In this document: positions 29,068 through 40,927 of the stretch, piece after piece
Layout of the letters: every line of letters begins with the position of its first letter
Numbering within the stretch: the stretch's first letter is position 1
NCBI RefSeq assembly: GCF_000498575.2
Contig: NZ_AWSQ01000001.1
Span: 1,221,914 to 1,285,913 of the forward strand
From: Pseudomonas taeanensis MS-3
Lineage (GTDB): Bacteria; Pseudomonadota; Gammaproteobacteria; Pseudomonadales; Pseudomonadaceae
DNA: 64,000 bases
Direction: 5' to 3'
Made by a program: the position numbers and the translations under genes
Notes under the pieces: generated by a model
What the model was told of the DNA's origin: nothing
Databases searched by the model: none
The model's input: only the letters and a program-made list of their open reading frames with translations

Positions 29068-29502
29068 TCACAAGCCTTGGCTGCGCAACCAGTCCATCAG
29101 CTGTGGCAGCGGCAGTGCGCCGCTTTGCCGGGCCACTTCGCGGCCGCCTTTGAACAGGATCAGGCTGGGAATGGAGCGGATGCCCAGCTGTCCTGCCAGT
29201 TGCGGGTTGGCCTCGCTGTCCAGTTTGCCCAGGCGGCAGCGGCCTTGCAGTTGCGCGGCGGCCTGGCTGAAGGTCGGGGCAAAGGCCTTGCAGGGGCCGC
29301 ACCAGCTGGCCCAGACATCCACCAGCAGCGGCAGGTCGCCTTTCAGCTGGCTGGCGAAGTTACCCTGGGTCAGTTCTAAGGGCTTGCCCGGCAGCACCTC
29401 GGCCTTGCAGCGGCCGCAAGTCGGAGTGTCGCCCAGGCGCTGGGCGGGGATGCGGTTGAGGCCGTTACAGGCCGGGCAGGGGATCAGCAGGGGGTCGGTC
29501 AT
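29068..29502 (-). CDS. trxC: Thioredoxin 2 (zinc-finger thioredoxin)
   Basis: A 144-residue disulfide reductase. The N-terminal zinc-binding pair CPAC...CGRC is followed by a thioredoxin fold with the active site WCGPC and the cis-Pro segment RSIPSLILF. The ATG at 29502 fits the family start MTDPLLIPCP. The Shine-Dalgarno GGAG (29509-29512) lies inside the 3' arm of a perfect 10-bp hairpin (29507-29516 with 29530-29539), so translation could be controlled. Confidence 0.95.
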   Translation of the reverse strand: MTDPLLIPCPACNGLNRIPAQRLGDTPTCGRCKAEVLPGKPLELTQGNFASQLKGDLPLLVDVWASWCGPCKAFAPTFSQAAAQLQGRCRLGKLDSEANPQLAGQLGIRSIPSLILFKGGREVARQSGALPLPQLMDWLRSQGL

Positions 29503-29506
29503 GAGG

Positions 29507-29539
29507 GGCTCCAGATCGGGATACACCTAATCTGGAGCC
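29507..29539 (-). promoter_or_regulatory. Perfect 10-bp hairpin over the trxC ribosome-binding site
   Basis: GGCTCCAGAT (29507-29516) and ATCTGGAGCC (29530-29539) are exact reverse complements with a 13-nt loop. On the minus strand the last arm includes GGAG, six bases before the trxC ATG. It also lies just downstream of metY, so it could serve as the metY transcript end; no T tract follows. Confidence 0.6.
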
Positions 29540-29557
29540 GGCGCGGCAAATATCAAG

Positions 29558-30832
<1,275 letters not shown>

Positions 30833-30944
30833 GCGACGTTCCTTCGGGCAGATGACGAGGCCCGCAGCATGGATAAAACACCTGGCCCCGGTCAATCCTT
30901 TGCCGGACTGAACGGGGCGCCGGGAGCTGGTCGAGCCCTGTCTG

Positions 30945-32741
30945 TTAGATCGGGGTCAGCGGCCAGAACAGCGGAATCACCAGGGACGCCACGACCCAGA
31001 GGATCAGGTTGAGCGGAATGCCGACCTTCATGAAGTCGGTGAAACGGTAGCCGCCGGCGTTATACACGAAGGTGTTGGTCTGATAGCCGATCGGCGTGGC
31101 GAAGCTGGCGCTGGCGGCGAACATCACCGCCACCACGAACGCGCGCGGATCGACGCCCAAGTGCTGAGCCACACCGATGGCGATGGGGGTGACCAGCACC
31201 GCCACCGCGTTGTTCGACAGCATCTCGGTGAGGATCGAGGTGAACAGGTAGATGAACGAGAGCATCAGCAGCGGCCCGGCCCAGGGCAGCAGGGTCATGG
31301 TGTTCTCGACCAGCAGCTTGACCAGGCCGACCTTGTCCATGGCGATGCTGATGGCCAGCATGCCGAAGATCAGGCTGAGAATCTTCCAATCCACCGCCTT
31401 GTAGGCGTCTTCCACGTCCAGGCAACGGGTCGCCAGCACGCTCACCGCGCCAATGATCGCCAGGCCCTCGATCGGCATCAGGCCGAAGGCCGCCAGGATC
31501 ATCACCGCCAGGGTGGCGATGATCGCAATCGGCGCCTTGTCGCGGCGGAAGGCGCGTTCCTGTACGGCGTTGAGACTGATCAGTTCGCCGTTGTCGGCGA
31601 AGCGCTTGATCTGCGCCGGGGTGCCTTCAACCAGCAGCACGTCGCCGAATTGCAACTCGAAGTCGTCGAGGTTGCCCTGAATGTTCTCGTCCTGGCGGTG
31701 CACGGCGAGCACGGCGATGCCGTAGCGCGCGGTGAGGTCGAGGTCGCGCATGGGTCTGTGGCTGTAACGCGAGTTACGCCCGACTATGGCCTCGGCGAGG
31801 ATCACGTCGTGGCTGCTGATGGTCTCGAAGGCATCGCCACGGTTGAAGGTCAAATGTCCGCTCTCGCGCAACTCGACCACGTTTTTCACCTGGCCGTGCA
31901 GCACCAGGCGGTCGCCAGTGGCCAGCAGGGTATCGTGGCCCGGCTCGGTCAGCTCAAAGTCCTCGCGAAACAGCTTGAGCACCTGCAGGCCGCTGCCGCC
32001 GTTGAGATTGGCCTCGCTCAGGGTCTTGCCGATCACCGGTGAGCCGTGTGGCACCAGCAGTTCGGTCATGAAGGTGCGGTCGAGGTCGGGGCGCAACTGC
32101 TTGGACAGGGTTTCCCGGTCTGGCAGCAGATGACGGCCGATGGTCAGCAGGTAGAGCATGCCGACGCTGGCGAGGATCAGGCCGGCGCCGGTGATTTCGA
32201 AGATGCCGAACGGCGCCACGCCCGCCGTGCGTGCGACGCCGTCGACCAGAATGTTGGTCGAGGTGCCGATCATGGTCAGGGTGCCGCCGAGGATGGTCGC
32301 GTAGGACAGCGGGATCAGCAGTTTGGACGGCATGCTGCCAGAGCGGCGGGCCAGTGAGATGGCGATGGGGGTGAGGATGGCCACCACCGGGGTGTTGTTC
32401 AGGCAGGCGGAGATCACCAGGGCGGTGAGGGTCAGTCCGGTGAGTACGCGTACCGGGTTGGTACCGACCAGGTTGCCCAGCCAGTTACCCAGGGCGTCGA
32501 TGCAGCCGGTGCGCTCCAGGGCGGCAGACAGCACGAACATGCAGGCGATGGTCACCGGCGCGGAATTGCTCAGCACGCTGAGCACTTCGCTGGGGCTGAG
32601 TAACTGGGTCACCAGCAGGGCGGCCACGGCGATCGCGGCGACGATATCCGGGCTCCATTTCTCGCGGATGAAGGCCACCAATACCCAGATCAGCAGGGCA
32701 CCGACAAACAGCAGAGGGAGGGGCAATGAGTCCCAGAACAT
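30945..32741 (-). CDS. SLC13/DASS-family permease with internal RCK_C (TrkA-C) domains
   Basis: A 598-residue transporter. Two membrane halves carry the helical-hairpin motifs [18 protein letters not shown] and [17 protein letters not shown]. Between them, at about residues 210-380, lie cytosolic RCK_C-type domains ([16 protein letters not shown]..., [29 protein letters not shown]). This layout is found in sulfate and other anion transporters of the SAC1/SLT type; the substrate is not provable from sequence. It lies 112 nt upstream of metY on the same strand, which makes sulfur uptake attractive. Confidence 0.87.
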   Translation of the reverse strand: MFWDSLPLPLLFVGALLIWVLVAFIREKWSPDIVAAIAVAALLVTQLLSPSEVLSVLSNSAPVTIACMFVLSAALERTGCIDALGNWLGNLVGTNPVRVLTGLTLTALVISACLNNTPVVAILTPIAISLARRSGSMPSKLLIPLSYATILGGTLTMIGTSTNILVDGVARTAGVAPFGIFEITGAGLILASVGMLYLLTIGRHLLPDRETLSKQLRPDLDRTFMTELLVPHGSPVIGKTLSEANLNGGSGLQVLKLFREDFELTEPGHDTLLATGDRLVLHGQVKNVVELRESGHLTFNRGDAFETISSHDVILAEAIVGRNSRYSHRPMRDLDLTARYGIAVLAVHRQDENIQGNLDDFELQFGDVLLVEGTPAQIKRFADNGELISLNAVQERAFRRDKAPIAIIATLAVMILAAFGLMPIEGLAIIGAVSVLATRCLDVEDAYKAVDWKILSLIFGMLAISIAMDKVGLVKLLVENTMTLLPWAGPLLMLSFIYLFTSILTEMLSNNAVAVLVTPIAIGVAQHLGVDPRAFVVAVMFAASASFATPIGYQTNTFVYNAGGYRFTDFMKVGIPLNLILWVVASLVIPLFWPLTPI

Positions 32742-32825
32742 GGGGCGTCCTTAATGTGCGACTCGCGTGAGGTCTCGGGCGCAGCCGTGGCTGAGCCTCT
32801 CAGGGCGCCAAGATAGTGAGCTTTG

Positions 32826-32840
32826 CTTAGATAGTCTAAG
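32826..32840. promoter_or_regulatory. 15-bp palindrome between the divergent permease and racemase genes
   Basis: CTTAGA (32826-32831), TAG, TCTAAG (32835-32840) is a perfect inverted repeat in the 229-bp gap between the SLC13 gene and the racemase. It is a plausible operator for either gene. No clear -35/-10 pair was assigned. Confidence 0.4.
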
Positions 32841-32970
32841 AATGTTTGAAAAGGTTTATATGCCATTAAGGCTTAACAGGAGTAGCTGTATCGCAGGCTC
32901 TGCAGCGGACTGTGACTGTGCGTCGAGCACCTGGCCGGCTAGGCTCGAGTTTTCCTGTTTGGAGTGCGGT

Positions 32971-33666
32971 ATGCGTCAGTTAGGAATTCTCGGAGGCATG
33001 AGCTGGGAGTCCACGGCCAGCTATTACCGTCTGCTCAATCAGGGCGTGCGTGAGCATCTTGGCGGCCTGCACTCCGCGCGGTTGCAGCTGCACTCGGTGG
33101 ACTTCGCCGAAGTTGCCGAACTGCAGCGGCGTGGCGATTGGCCGGCGGCGGGGGCGCTGTTGGCCGAGGCGGCGCAGGGGCTGGAGCGAGCTGGAGCCGG
33201 TGCCTTGTTGCTGGCAACCAACACCATGCACAAGGTTGCAGCGAGTATCGAGGCGGCGGTGCAGATTCCCCTGCTGCATATCGGCGATGCCGTCGGCCAG
33301 ACCCTGCACCAGCAAGGTACCCAGCGGGCGGCGCTGCTCGGCACACGTTTCACCGTACAGCAGGATTTCTACCGCCAGCGTCTGGCTGAGCGCTTCGATA
33401 TCGAGGTGATGATTCCTGCGCCGGAGCAGGTCGAGGAGATCGACCGGGTGATATTCGCCGAGCTGTGTCAGGGCGTGTTCCAGGCCAGTGCCCGTGATTT
33501 TTATCTGGAGTGCCTGGCCGAACTGCGCGAGCAGGGGGCCGAGGTGGCGATTCTCGGCTGCACCGAGATCGGTCTGTTGCTGGAGGGCGTGCAGGCACCG
33601 TTGCCGCTGCTCGACAGCAGCGAAGTGCATGTGGCCATGGGGCTGGAGTGGTTGCTGGCCAGTTAG
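32971..33666 (+). CDS. Aspartate/glutamate racemase family protein
   Basis: A 231-residue protein beginning MRQLGILGGMSWEST, close to the E. coli YgeA/L-DER group. The second catalytic position is the Cys of LGCTEIGLL; the first position is ATNTMHK, with a Thr where two-Cys racemases have Cys, as in the one-base E. coli enzyme. It probably interconverts an acidic amino acid. The GTATG context with GGAG upstream supports the start at 32971; the frame to 32767 is not needed. Confidence 0.9.
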   Translation: MRQLGILGGMSWESTASYYRLLNQGVREHLGGLHSARLQLHSVDFAEVAELQRRGDWPAAGALLAEAAQGLERAGAGALLLATNTMHKVAASIEAAVQIPLLHIGDAVGQTLHQQGTQRAALLGTRFTVQQDFYRQRLAERFDIEVMIPAPEQVEEIDRVIFAELCQGVFQASARDFYLECLAELREQGAEVAILGCTEIGLLLEGVQAPLPLLDSSEVHVAMGLEWLLAS

Positions 33667-33675
33667 ATGGCGGGG

Positions 33676-33757
33676 CGTAGGATGTGTTAGTCGCGAAGCG
33701 GCGTTACCCATCGTTGTCGGTTGGCGATGGGTATCGCTGCGCTCAACGCCATCCTAG
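33676..33757. repeat. Inverted repeat of the GTAGGATGGGT family after the racemase gene
   Basis: A left arm beginning at 33676 and a right arm 33726-33756 are imperfectly complementary. The right arm matches the reverse complement of the element at 56612-56642 at about 28 of 31 positions. It sits between the convergent racemase and selO genes. Confidence 0.65.
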
Positions 33758-33773
33758 GGATGGCGCCAGGGGC

Positions 33774-35299
<1,526 letters not shown>

Positions 35300-35304
35300 G
35301 ATGC

Positions 35305-38300
35305 TTATTGCGGGTCGACTGCGGGGGCGGCCGGGGCGAGTTGAGGGGGCGCGGCCTGCTGTACCGGCTGTACCGGTTGCAGAAGGTTGGTCTGCCCGCT
35401 GCCCAGGTTGAGCTCCTGGCCCTGATGGTTTTTCACCATGACCTCGACCTGGTTGAACGCCATCTCCACTTTGTTTTCGCGGAAGATCTGCGCAATGCGC
35501 GTGAGGATCTCGTCGGTGGCCGCGTTGCGATCGCCCAGTTCGCGCACATGGAAGCGCAGCTCATAGTCGAAGGTGCTGGCGCTGATGGTGAGGAAGAACA
35601 GCTGGGGTTCGGGGTCGCGCAAAACTCGCGGGTTCTCCGTGGCAGCCTGCATCATCAGCTTGCGCGCCAGCGGCAGGTCGGTCTCGTAGGCCACGCCGAT
35701 CTTGATGATCACTCGGGTGATGGTGTCGTTCAACGACCAGTTGATCAGCTGGTCGGTGACGAAGGTCTTGTTCGGGACGATGATTTCCTTGCGGTCGAAA
35801 TCGGTGATGGTGGTGGCGCGGATGCGAATCCGGCTAACCGTGCCGGACAGGTTGCCGATGGTTACCACGTCGCCGATGCGCACCGGGCGCTCGAACAGGA
35901 TGATCAGGCCGGAGATGAAATTGGCGAAAATCTCCTGCAGGCCAAAGCCGAGGCCGACCGAGAGCGCCGCCACCAGCCATTGCAACTTGTCCCAGCTGAC
36001 CCCGAGCGTCGACAGGGTGACCACGAATCCGACCCCGACGATGGCGTAGGACAGCAGGGTGGTGGTCGCGTAGGCACTGCCTTGCGCCAGGTTCAGGCGC
36101 GATAGCACCAGCACTTCGAGCAGGCCGGGCAGGTTGCGGCTGAGCGCCACGGTGATACCGATGATGACCAGCGCGGCGATTACATCGCTGAGGCTGATTG
36201 GCACCAGGCTCGCGGCGTCACCGCTACCGCTGGAATACTCGTACAGGGTGATGTTGTCGAGGTAGGCGAATACCGAAATGAGATCAGCCCAGACCCAGTA
36301 CAGCCCGGCTATCACCACGCCGAGCAGAGCCAGACGAATCAGCCGTAGCGACTGCTGGTTGACCTGCTCGATGTCCAGGGTCGGTTCCTCGACCACCACC
36401 TCGGCGCCTTCGCCGCCTTCCTTGGCTTGCGCCAGGCGCTTGGCCGTGGCGCGGTGGTAGGCCAGGCGCCGCGCGGCGACGCTGAGGCCACGGACGAAGG
36501 CGGCTTCGATGATCAGCCAGAACATCAGCAGGTACAGGGTATCAATCAGCCGATCACTGAGTTTCAGCGCGGTGTAGTAGTAGCCGAAGCTGACCGCGGC
36601 GATCAGCGCCAGCGGCAGTACGCTGAACAGCAAGCCGATCAGGGTGCGCAACGTGGTGTTGTGCTCACGCGCCGGGCCGCTCAGCAGCAGTTGGTGCAGG
36701 ACCCAGGCCATCAGGCCGTAACAGGTCAGTACCACGACGATGCCGATGACGTCTTCGGCCAGGCTGGCGGGCTGGTGTTCGGCGACCGTGACCACCGCGA
36801 CCAGGGCCATCACCACCAAGCCGAGGCGGCGAACCTGGCGGTGCAGAAAGGTCACCTGGGCACGCGGCCAGCGGAAATGCAGTTCGGCCACCCCACCCGG
36901 TGCGATGATCCGGTAGAAGGTGTAGAACACCAGCCAGGCCTGGGCCATTTCATACAGGGCCGAGCCGAGACTGGCGTTCTGTCCACGCGCGTCGATCTGC
37001 AGGGCCAGGCCGCAGAGGGCGAGGAACAGCGTGCCGGGCAGCGCCAGGAGGACGTTGAGCAGGAGCGCCAGGGGGGTGTGCAGTTGGCTGTCGCGCTTGA
37101 AGTGGCCGATGTCCTGATGCAGCTCACCGAGCCGCTGGTACAGGTAGCTGCGCTTCCACATCAGCACGCCGATCAGCAGCAGCAGTGGCAGAAACAGCAA
37201 TGGTCGCTCGATCAAGCCGGCGCCCAGTTCGCGCAGGTTGGCGCCCCAGGGCAGATCGGCCACCTGCTTCTCGAGCAAGCGCGGCGCCGTGCTGAACCAG
37301 TCGAGCCCCAGAGGTTTGTTGCTGGGAATCCAGAACATCTGCTCGTCCAGCGTGGTGCGCACGTCGTGGGCAGTGCTGAGCAGTTGTTTCTGGTTCAGCT
37401 GCAGGGTGATCGACTCATTGAGCAGGGCATTGAGTTCGCGATTGAGTCGATCGAGCAGGGCGCGGCGGGTGCCAAGCAGCTCGAGCAAGGCGCTGCGCAG
37501 TTCGTCGGTGACGTTTTCCGCCGGTTGATTGGCCAGCAACTGGTCGACATAGGTGTAGGGGTTGCTGATCGCTTCGCGCTGCTGGTTGAGTTCGAACTGA
37601 TAGAGGCGCAGGTCGGCGATGTCGTTGGCCAGATTGGGGTCGAGTTCCAGGGTGGGCAGTGCCTGCTTCTGCTTGTAGAGGATTTTCGCCAGCAGCAGGC
37701 TGCCTTCCAAGACGCTGATCTGTTCGTCCAGGGCCTGGTCGCTCTGGTTGAGGGCATCCAGCTGTTGCTTGGTCTGCAGGTTCTGCTGGGTCAGCTGATT
37801 GAGGCGGTCGGTGGCGCGCAGCAGGTAGTCGGACAGCTTCAGGTTCAGCGCGCTTTGTTTGGCCAGTAAGGTGCCGGAGCCGGCTTTCTCGGCCTCACGC
37901 GATTGTTCGGCGACGGTTTCCTCGGATTGCGCGCGGCGTTTCTCGTTGATCAGTGACTGCAGGTCGATCAGCTCCTGCTCCAGGCGCCGGATGCGTTCTT
38001 CGAGCAGGTCGCGCTGACTGCTGCCAAGGTCTTGCAGCAGGCTGTTGCCGGCCAGCTCCTGGCGGCGCAACTGGGTGAGGGCGTCGAGCTGGGCCAGTTC
38101 GGCGATGAGCAGGTCGCGGCGCTCTGGGGTGAGCGGTTTGCCGGACTCTTTGCCGGTCTTCAACGCATTGTTGATTTCCTGGGTGCGCGTCTGGTTGCGG
38201 CTGATCTCGGCCTGGGCGCGCTCGGGGCGAGTTTGCGCGGTGATGATCAGGCTGTTGGCCTCGCCGATTTGCTTCTGCCAGTCACTCAGCTGGTTGCTGC

Positions 38301-38673
38301 GCTCATTGAGCAGCGTTTCCAGCTCGGGCACCGCGGTCTTGGCGTGCCGCTGAGCGACCTGGGACGGCTCGCTGGCTTTCAGGCGGGTGAGTTCGCGCTG
38401 GGCTTCGTCGATCAGTTTTGGGGCCAGTTCGAGCTGTTGTTTGAGATCGCTCAGGCGTTTCTTGCTGTCGGCTTGCTCGGTCAGCAAACTCAGGGTTTTT
38501 TCCAGGGTCTGCCTGATTGCCAGTTGCTCGGCTTCCGGCAACTTGCGTTCGGCCAGTTTTTCCAGGCTGCGCTGTACTTCGGCGCGTTGTGGTGATTCGG
38601 CAGCCTGGATCGGCGACGCGCTCAGGCAGAAGCCGAGCAACGCTACGGTTAAATAAATACGTAAAGAGGGCAT
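35305..38673 (-). CDS. mscK: Mechanosensitive channel of large size, MscK/KefA type
   Basis: A 1122-residue inner-membrane protein. After a signal-like N-terminus (MPSLRIYLTVALLGFCLSASPIQA) comes a long periplasmic coiled-coil-rich region (to about residue 480). About ten membrane segments follow, and the C-terminal MscS pore and beta domain contains SVGLGFGLQEIFANFISG and VRIGDVVTIGNLSGTV. Such channels open under osmotic downshock, and MscK gating also depends on external K+. The start at 38673 begins the signal peptide. The C-terminal tail is Pro/Gln-rich. Confidence 0.93.
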   Translation of the reverse strand: MPSLRIYLTVALLGFCLSASPIQAAESPQRAEVQRSLEKLAERKLPEAEQLAIRQTLEKTLSLLTEQADSKKRLSDLKQQLELAPKLIDEAQRELTRLKASEPSQVAQRHAKTAVPELETLLNERSNQLSDWQKQIGEANSLIITAQTRPERAQAEISRNQTRTQEINNALKTGKESGKPLTPERRDLLIAELAQLDALTQLRRQELAGNSLLQDLGSSQRDLLEERIRRLEQELIDLQSLINEKRRAQSEETVAEQSREAEKAGSGTLLAKQSALNLKLSDYLLRATDRLNQLTQQNLQTKQQLDALNQSDQALDEQISVLEGSLLLAKILYKQKQALPTLELDPNLANDIADLRLYQFELNQQREAISNPYTYVDQLLANQPAENVTDELRSALLELLGTRRALLDRLNRELNALLNESITLQLNQKQLLSTAHDVRTTLDEQMFWIPSNKPLGLDWFSTAPRLLEKQVADLPWGANLRELGAGLIERPLLFLPLLLLIGVLMWKRSYLYQRLGELHQDIGHFKRDSQLHTPLALLLNVLLALPGTLFLALCGLALQIDARGQNASLGSALYEMAQAWLVFYTFYRIIAPGGVAELHFRWPRAQVTFLHRQVRRLGLVVMALVAVVTVAEHQPASLAEDVIGIVVVLTCYGLMAWVLHQLLLSGPAREHNTTLRTLIGLLFSVLPLALIAAVSFGYYYTALKLSDRLIDTLYLLMFWLIIEAAFVRGLSVAARRLAYHRATAKRLAQAKEGGEGAEVVVEEPTLDIEQVNQQSLRLIRLALLGVVIAGLYWVWADLISVFAYLDNITLYEYSSGSGDAASLVPISLSDVIAALVIIGITVALSRNLPGLLEVLVLSRLNLAQGSAYATTTLLSYAIVGVGFVVTLSTLGVSWDKLQWLVAALSVGLGFGLQEIFANFISGLIILFERPVRIGDVVTIGNLSGTVSRIRIRATTITDFDRKEIIVPNKTFVTDQLINWSLNDTITRVIIKIGVAYETDLPLARKLMMQAATENPRVLRDPEPQLFFLTISASTFDYELRFHVRELGDRNAATDEILTRIAQIFRENKVEMAFNQVEVMVKNHQGQELNLGSGQTNLLQPVQPVQQAAPPQLAPAAPAVDPQ

Positions 38674-38853
38674 GTTCGCGATCGCGGGGCTCGAAAAAAG
38701 TGAGTTTAACAGGCTGTTGAAAAGTGTAGTGAGCGCTGGCCGATGGCGTGTCCGTAGTAAAAAAAGTCTGGAAACATTCCTGCCGCTTCTTCTGTGCGGC
38801 AGTAGACGCAAGACTGCTGCGCGCGAGGCTCGCAGCAGGAGTGCAGCTGGTGG
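38674..38853. other. Hairpin-containing gap between nhaP2 and mscK
   Basis: A 180-bp gap. CTGCTGCG (38814-38821) pairs with CGCAGCAG (38831-38838) just after the nhaP2 stop. CTGCCGC (38780-38786) pairs with GCGGCAG (38796-38802), followed on the minus strand by a T run near 38758-38765. Together they may terminate nhaP2. The stretch CAGGCTGTTGAAAA near 38709 looks like a common Pseudomonas intergenic sequence. Confidence 0.4.
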
Positions 38854-40599
38854 TTAGAGAAACAGGCCCGGCCCTGGGCGGACGCCTTCGGGGAATTTGA
38901 CGCCGACTTTGCGAATCTTGTTCCCTTCCATCGCGGCGACAGTCCAAGTCAGGCTCTGCCAGTCGACCTGGTCGCCGATTACCGGTTCGCCACCGATCTG
39001 GTGAGCGATAAAGCGCCCCAGCGATTGCTGGCCGTCGATGCCGTCCAGCTTGAGGCCGTAGAGGGCGGCAACGGCGCTTAGCTCGGCGTCGCCTTCCAGA
39101 ACGAAATCGCCGAAGAAACGCAGGTCCTGGCCGCGCTGTGGGGCCTGGCTGAACAATTTGCCGAGGGCGGTCAGGTCATGCTCGTGGCCGATCACGCAGA
39201 GCAGGTCGCCGGCTTCCAGGGTGGTACTGCCGGACGGGTGGAGCAGCTCGTTGTGGCGAAACAGTGCGGCGATGCGAGTGCCTTCGGGCATCTTCAATTC
39301 GCGCAGGGCGGCGCCGATGCACCACTTCTCCGCGCCGAGGCGGTAGACGAACAGCTCCCACTGGCTGGTCGGGTGCACTTCCAGACCAGCGCGGGAGAAC
39401 GGCGCCGGTTCTGGCGGCACGGTGACCCGCAATAACTTGGCCGCCCAGGGCAGGCTGGTGCCTTGCAGCAACAGCGAGACCAGGACGATGAAGAAAGCCA
39501 GGTTAAAGAACAGTTGGGCATTCTCCAGACCGGCCATCAGCGGGAACACCGCGAGAATGATTGGCACCGCGCCGCGCAAGCCGACCCAGGCGATAAACGC
39601 TCGCTCGCGGTCGTGAAAGCCGCGAAACGGCAGCAGTCCGAGGAGAATCGACAGCGGTCGGGCGATCAGAATCATCCACAGGGCCAGGCCCAGCGCTGGC
39701 AAGGCAATCGGCAATAGTTGGTTCGGGGTGACCAGCAGGCCGAGAACCAGGAACATGCCGATCTGCGCCAGCCAGGTGAGGCCGTCGAGCATATGCAGGA
39801 TGCCGTGGCGTGAGCGGATCGGCCGGTTGCCCAGCAGCAGGCCACACAGGTAGATCGCCAGAATGCCGCTACCGCCCACCGCCGTGGTGATGGCGAAGAT
39901 GATCATGCCGCCACTGACCACCAGCAGCGGATAAAGGCCGTTGGCCAGGCTCATGCGGTTGACCAGATTGAGCAGCAGCCAGCCGCCGCACAGGCCGAGC
40001 ACGGCGCCGAGGCCGAATTGCTGCACCAGCTGCACCAGCAGGTTCCAGCTGAAGCCGTCTTGTCCGCTGACCAGCATGGCGATCAGGGTCACGGTGAGGA
40101 ACACCGCCATGGGGTCGTTGCTGCCGGATTCGATTTCCAGGGTGGCGCTGACCCGCTCGTTGAGACCGCGCCCACCGAGCAGGCTGAATACCGCGGCGGC
40201 ATCGGTGGAGCCAACGATGGCGCCGACCAGCAGACCTTCCATCAGACTCAGGTCGAACAGCCAGGCCGCCGCCACGCCCGTCAGCCCTGCGGTGACCAAC
40301 ACCCCGACGGTAGCCAGCGACAGCGACGGCCAGAGGGCCACGCGAAAACTGGAGACGCGGGTACGCATGCCGCCGTCGAGCAGGATGATGGCCAGCGCCA
40401 GGTTGCCGACCAGGTAGGCCAGTGAGTAGTCGTTGAAGATGATCCCGCCTGGGCCGTCGACCCCGGCGAGCATGCCGACGGCGAGAAAGATCACCAGAAT
40501 CGGGATGCCGAAGCGTGAGCCGAAGGCGCTGACCAGAATGCTCGTGGCCACCAGCAATGCACCGATCAAGAACAGGTTATTGATGGTGCTGGCGTCCAA
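38854..40599 (-). CDS. nhaP2: K+/H+ antiporter, NhaP2/CvrA type
   Basis: A 581-residue CPA1 antiporter with about twelve membrane helices (residues 1-390) including the conserved [14 protein letters not shown]. Cytosolic RCK_C (TrkA-C; about 400-490) and CorC/HlyC-like domains are C-terminal. It expels K+ in exchange for H+. It lies upstream of mscK on the same strand, giving two K+/osmotic genes side by side, but the hairpin-rich gap argues for separate transcripts. The name nhaP2 is used for this architecture; the ion specificity is inferred. Confidence 0.92.
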   Translation of the reverse strand: MDASTINNLFLIGALLVATSILVSAFGSRFGIPILVIFLAVGMLAGVDGPGGIIFNDYSLAYLVGNLALAIILLDGGMRTRVSSFRVALWPSLSLATVGVLVTAGLTGVAAAWLFDLSLMEGLLVGAIVGSTDAAAVFSLLGGRGLNERVSATLEIESGSNDPMAVFLTVTLIAMLVSGQDGFSWNLLVQLVQQFGLGAVLGLCGGWLLLNLVNRMSLANGLYPLLVVSGGMIIFAITTAVGGSGILAIYLCGLLLGNRPIRSRHGILHMLDGLTWLAQIGMFLVLGLLVTPNQLLPIALPALGLALWMILIARPLSILLGLLPFRGFHDRERAFIAWVGLRGAVPIILAVFPLMAGLENAQLFFNLAFFIVLVSLLLQGTSLPWAAKLLRVTVPPEPAPFSRAGLEVHPTSQWELFVYRLGAEKWCIGAALRELKMPEGTRIAALFRHNELLHPSGSTTLEAGDLLCVIGHEHDLTALGKLFSQAPQRGQDLRFFGDFVLEGDAELSAVAALYGLKLDGIDGQQSLGRFIAHQIGGEPVIGDQVDWQSLTWTVAAMEGNKIRKVGVKFPEGVRPGPGLFL

Positions 40600-40927
40600 G
40601 GGGGTACTCCGGGCTAAGGGGAGAGGGCGCCGTCATGCATGGCGCGTGCCAGCGATTCTAACCCGCGTCTTCGTCTCACTGTCAAAAAAACACCCCGCTC
40701 AGCAAATGGGGCGTCTGCTGGGTGGTTGGCTGTGCTTGAGTGCTTAGGGTGGGTTAGCGACGCGGTTGAAGGGGGGGGCGGTTTGCTTCGCAGGTCGAGC
40801 GCCGCGCCACCGACCAGGCCTTAGCCTGGTCGGTGGCAATGATGGGTTGGGGTGCCATCGAGAGAGCAATGCAATGGATGACCGAGGCGGGCGCCTAACC
40901 CTCCCTACGCCGGTCGCGCTGTCAGCC
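40600..40927. other. 328-bp intergenic region with repeat arms and a perfect 14-bp hairpin
   Basis: No gene was found. It holds the nhaP2 upstream region. A TAGGGTGGGTTAGCG arm at 40745-40759 has a related inverted arm at 40892-40909 (CGCCTAACCCTCCCTACG). Between them GCCACCGACCAGGC (40806-40819) pairs perfectly with GCCTGGTCGGTGGC (40824-40837) around CTTA. The hairpin lies downstream of the acyl-CoA dehydrogenase gene and may end its transcript. A run of eight G is at about 40771-40778. Confidence 0.6.

Noticed and set aside
32767..32970. Longer N-terminus for the racemase
   Set aside because: The family starts at MRQLGILGGM; the upstream part is unlike any racemase and covers the promoter palindrome.
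36427..37869. A plus-strand open frame of 480 codons opposite mscK
   Set aside because: It is the complement of the mscK coiled-coil and membrane region and is full of Gln/Ala runs.
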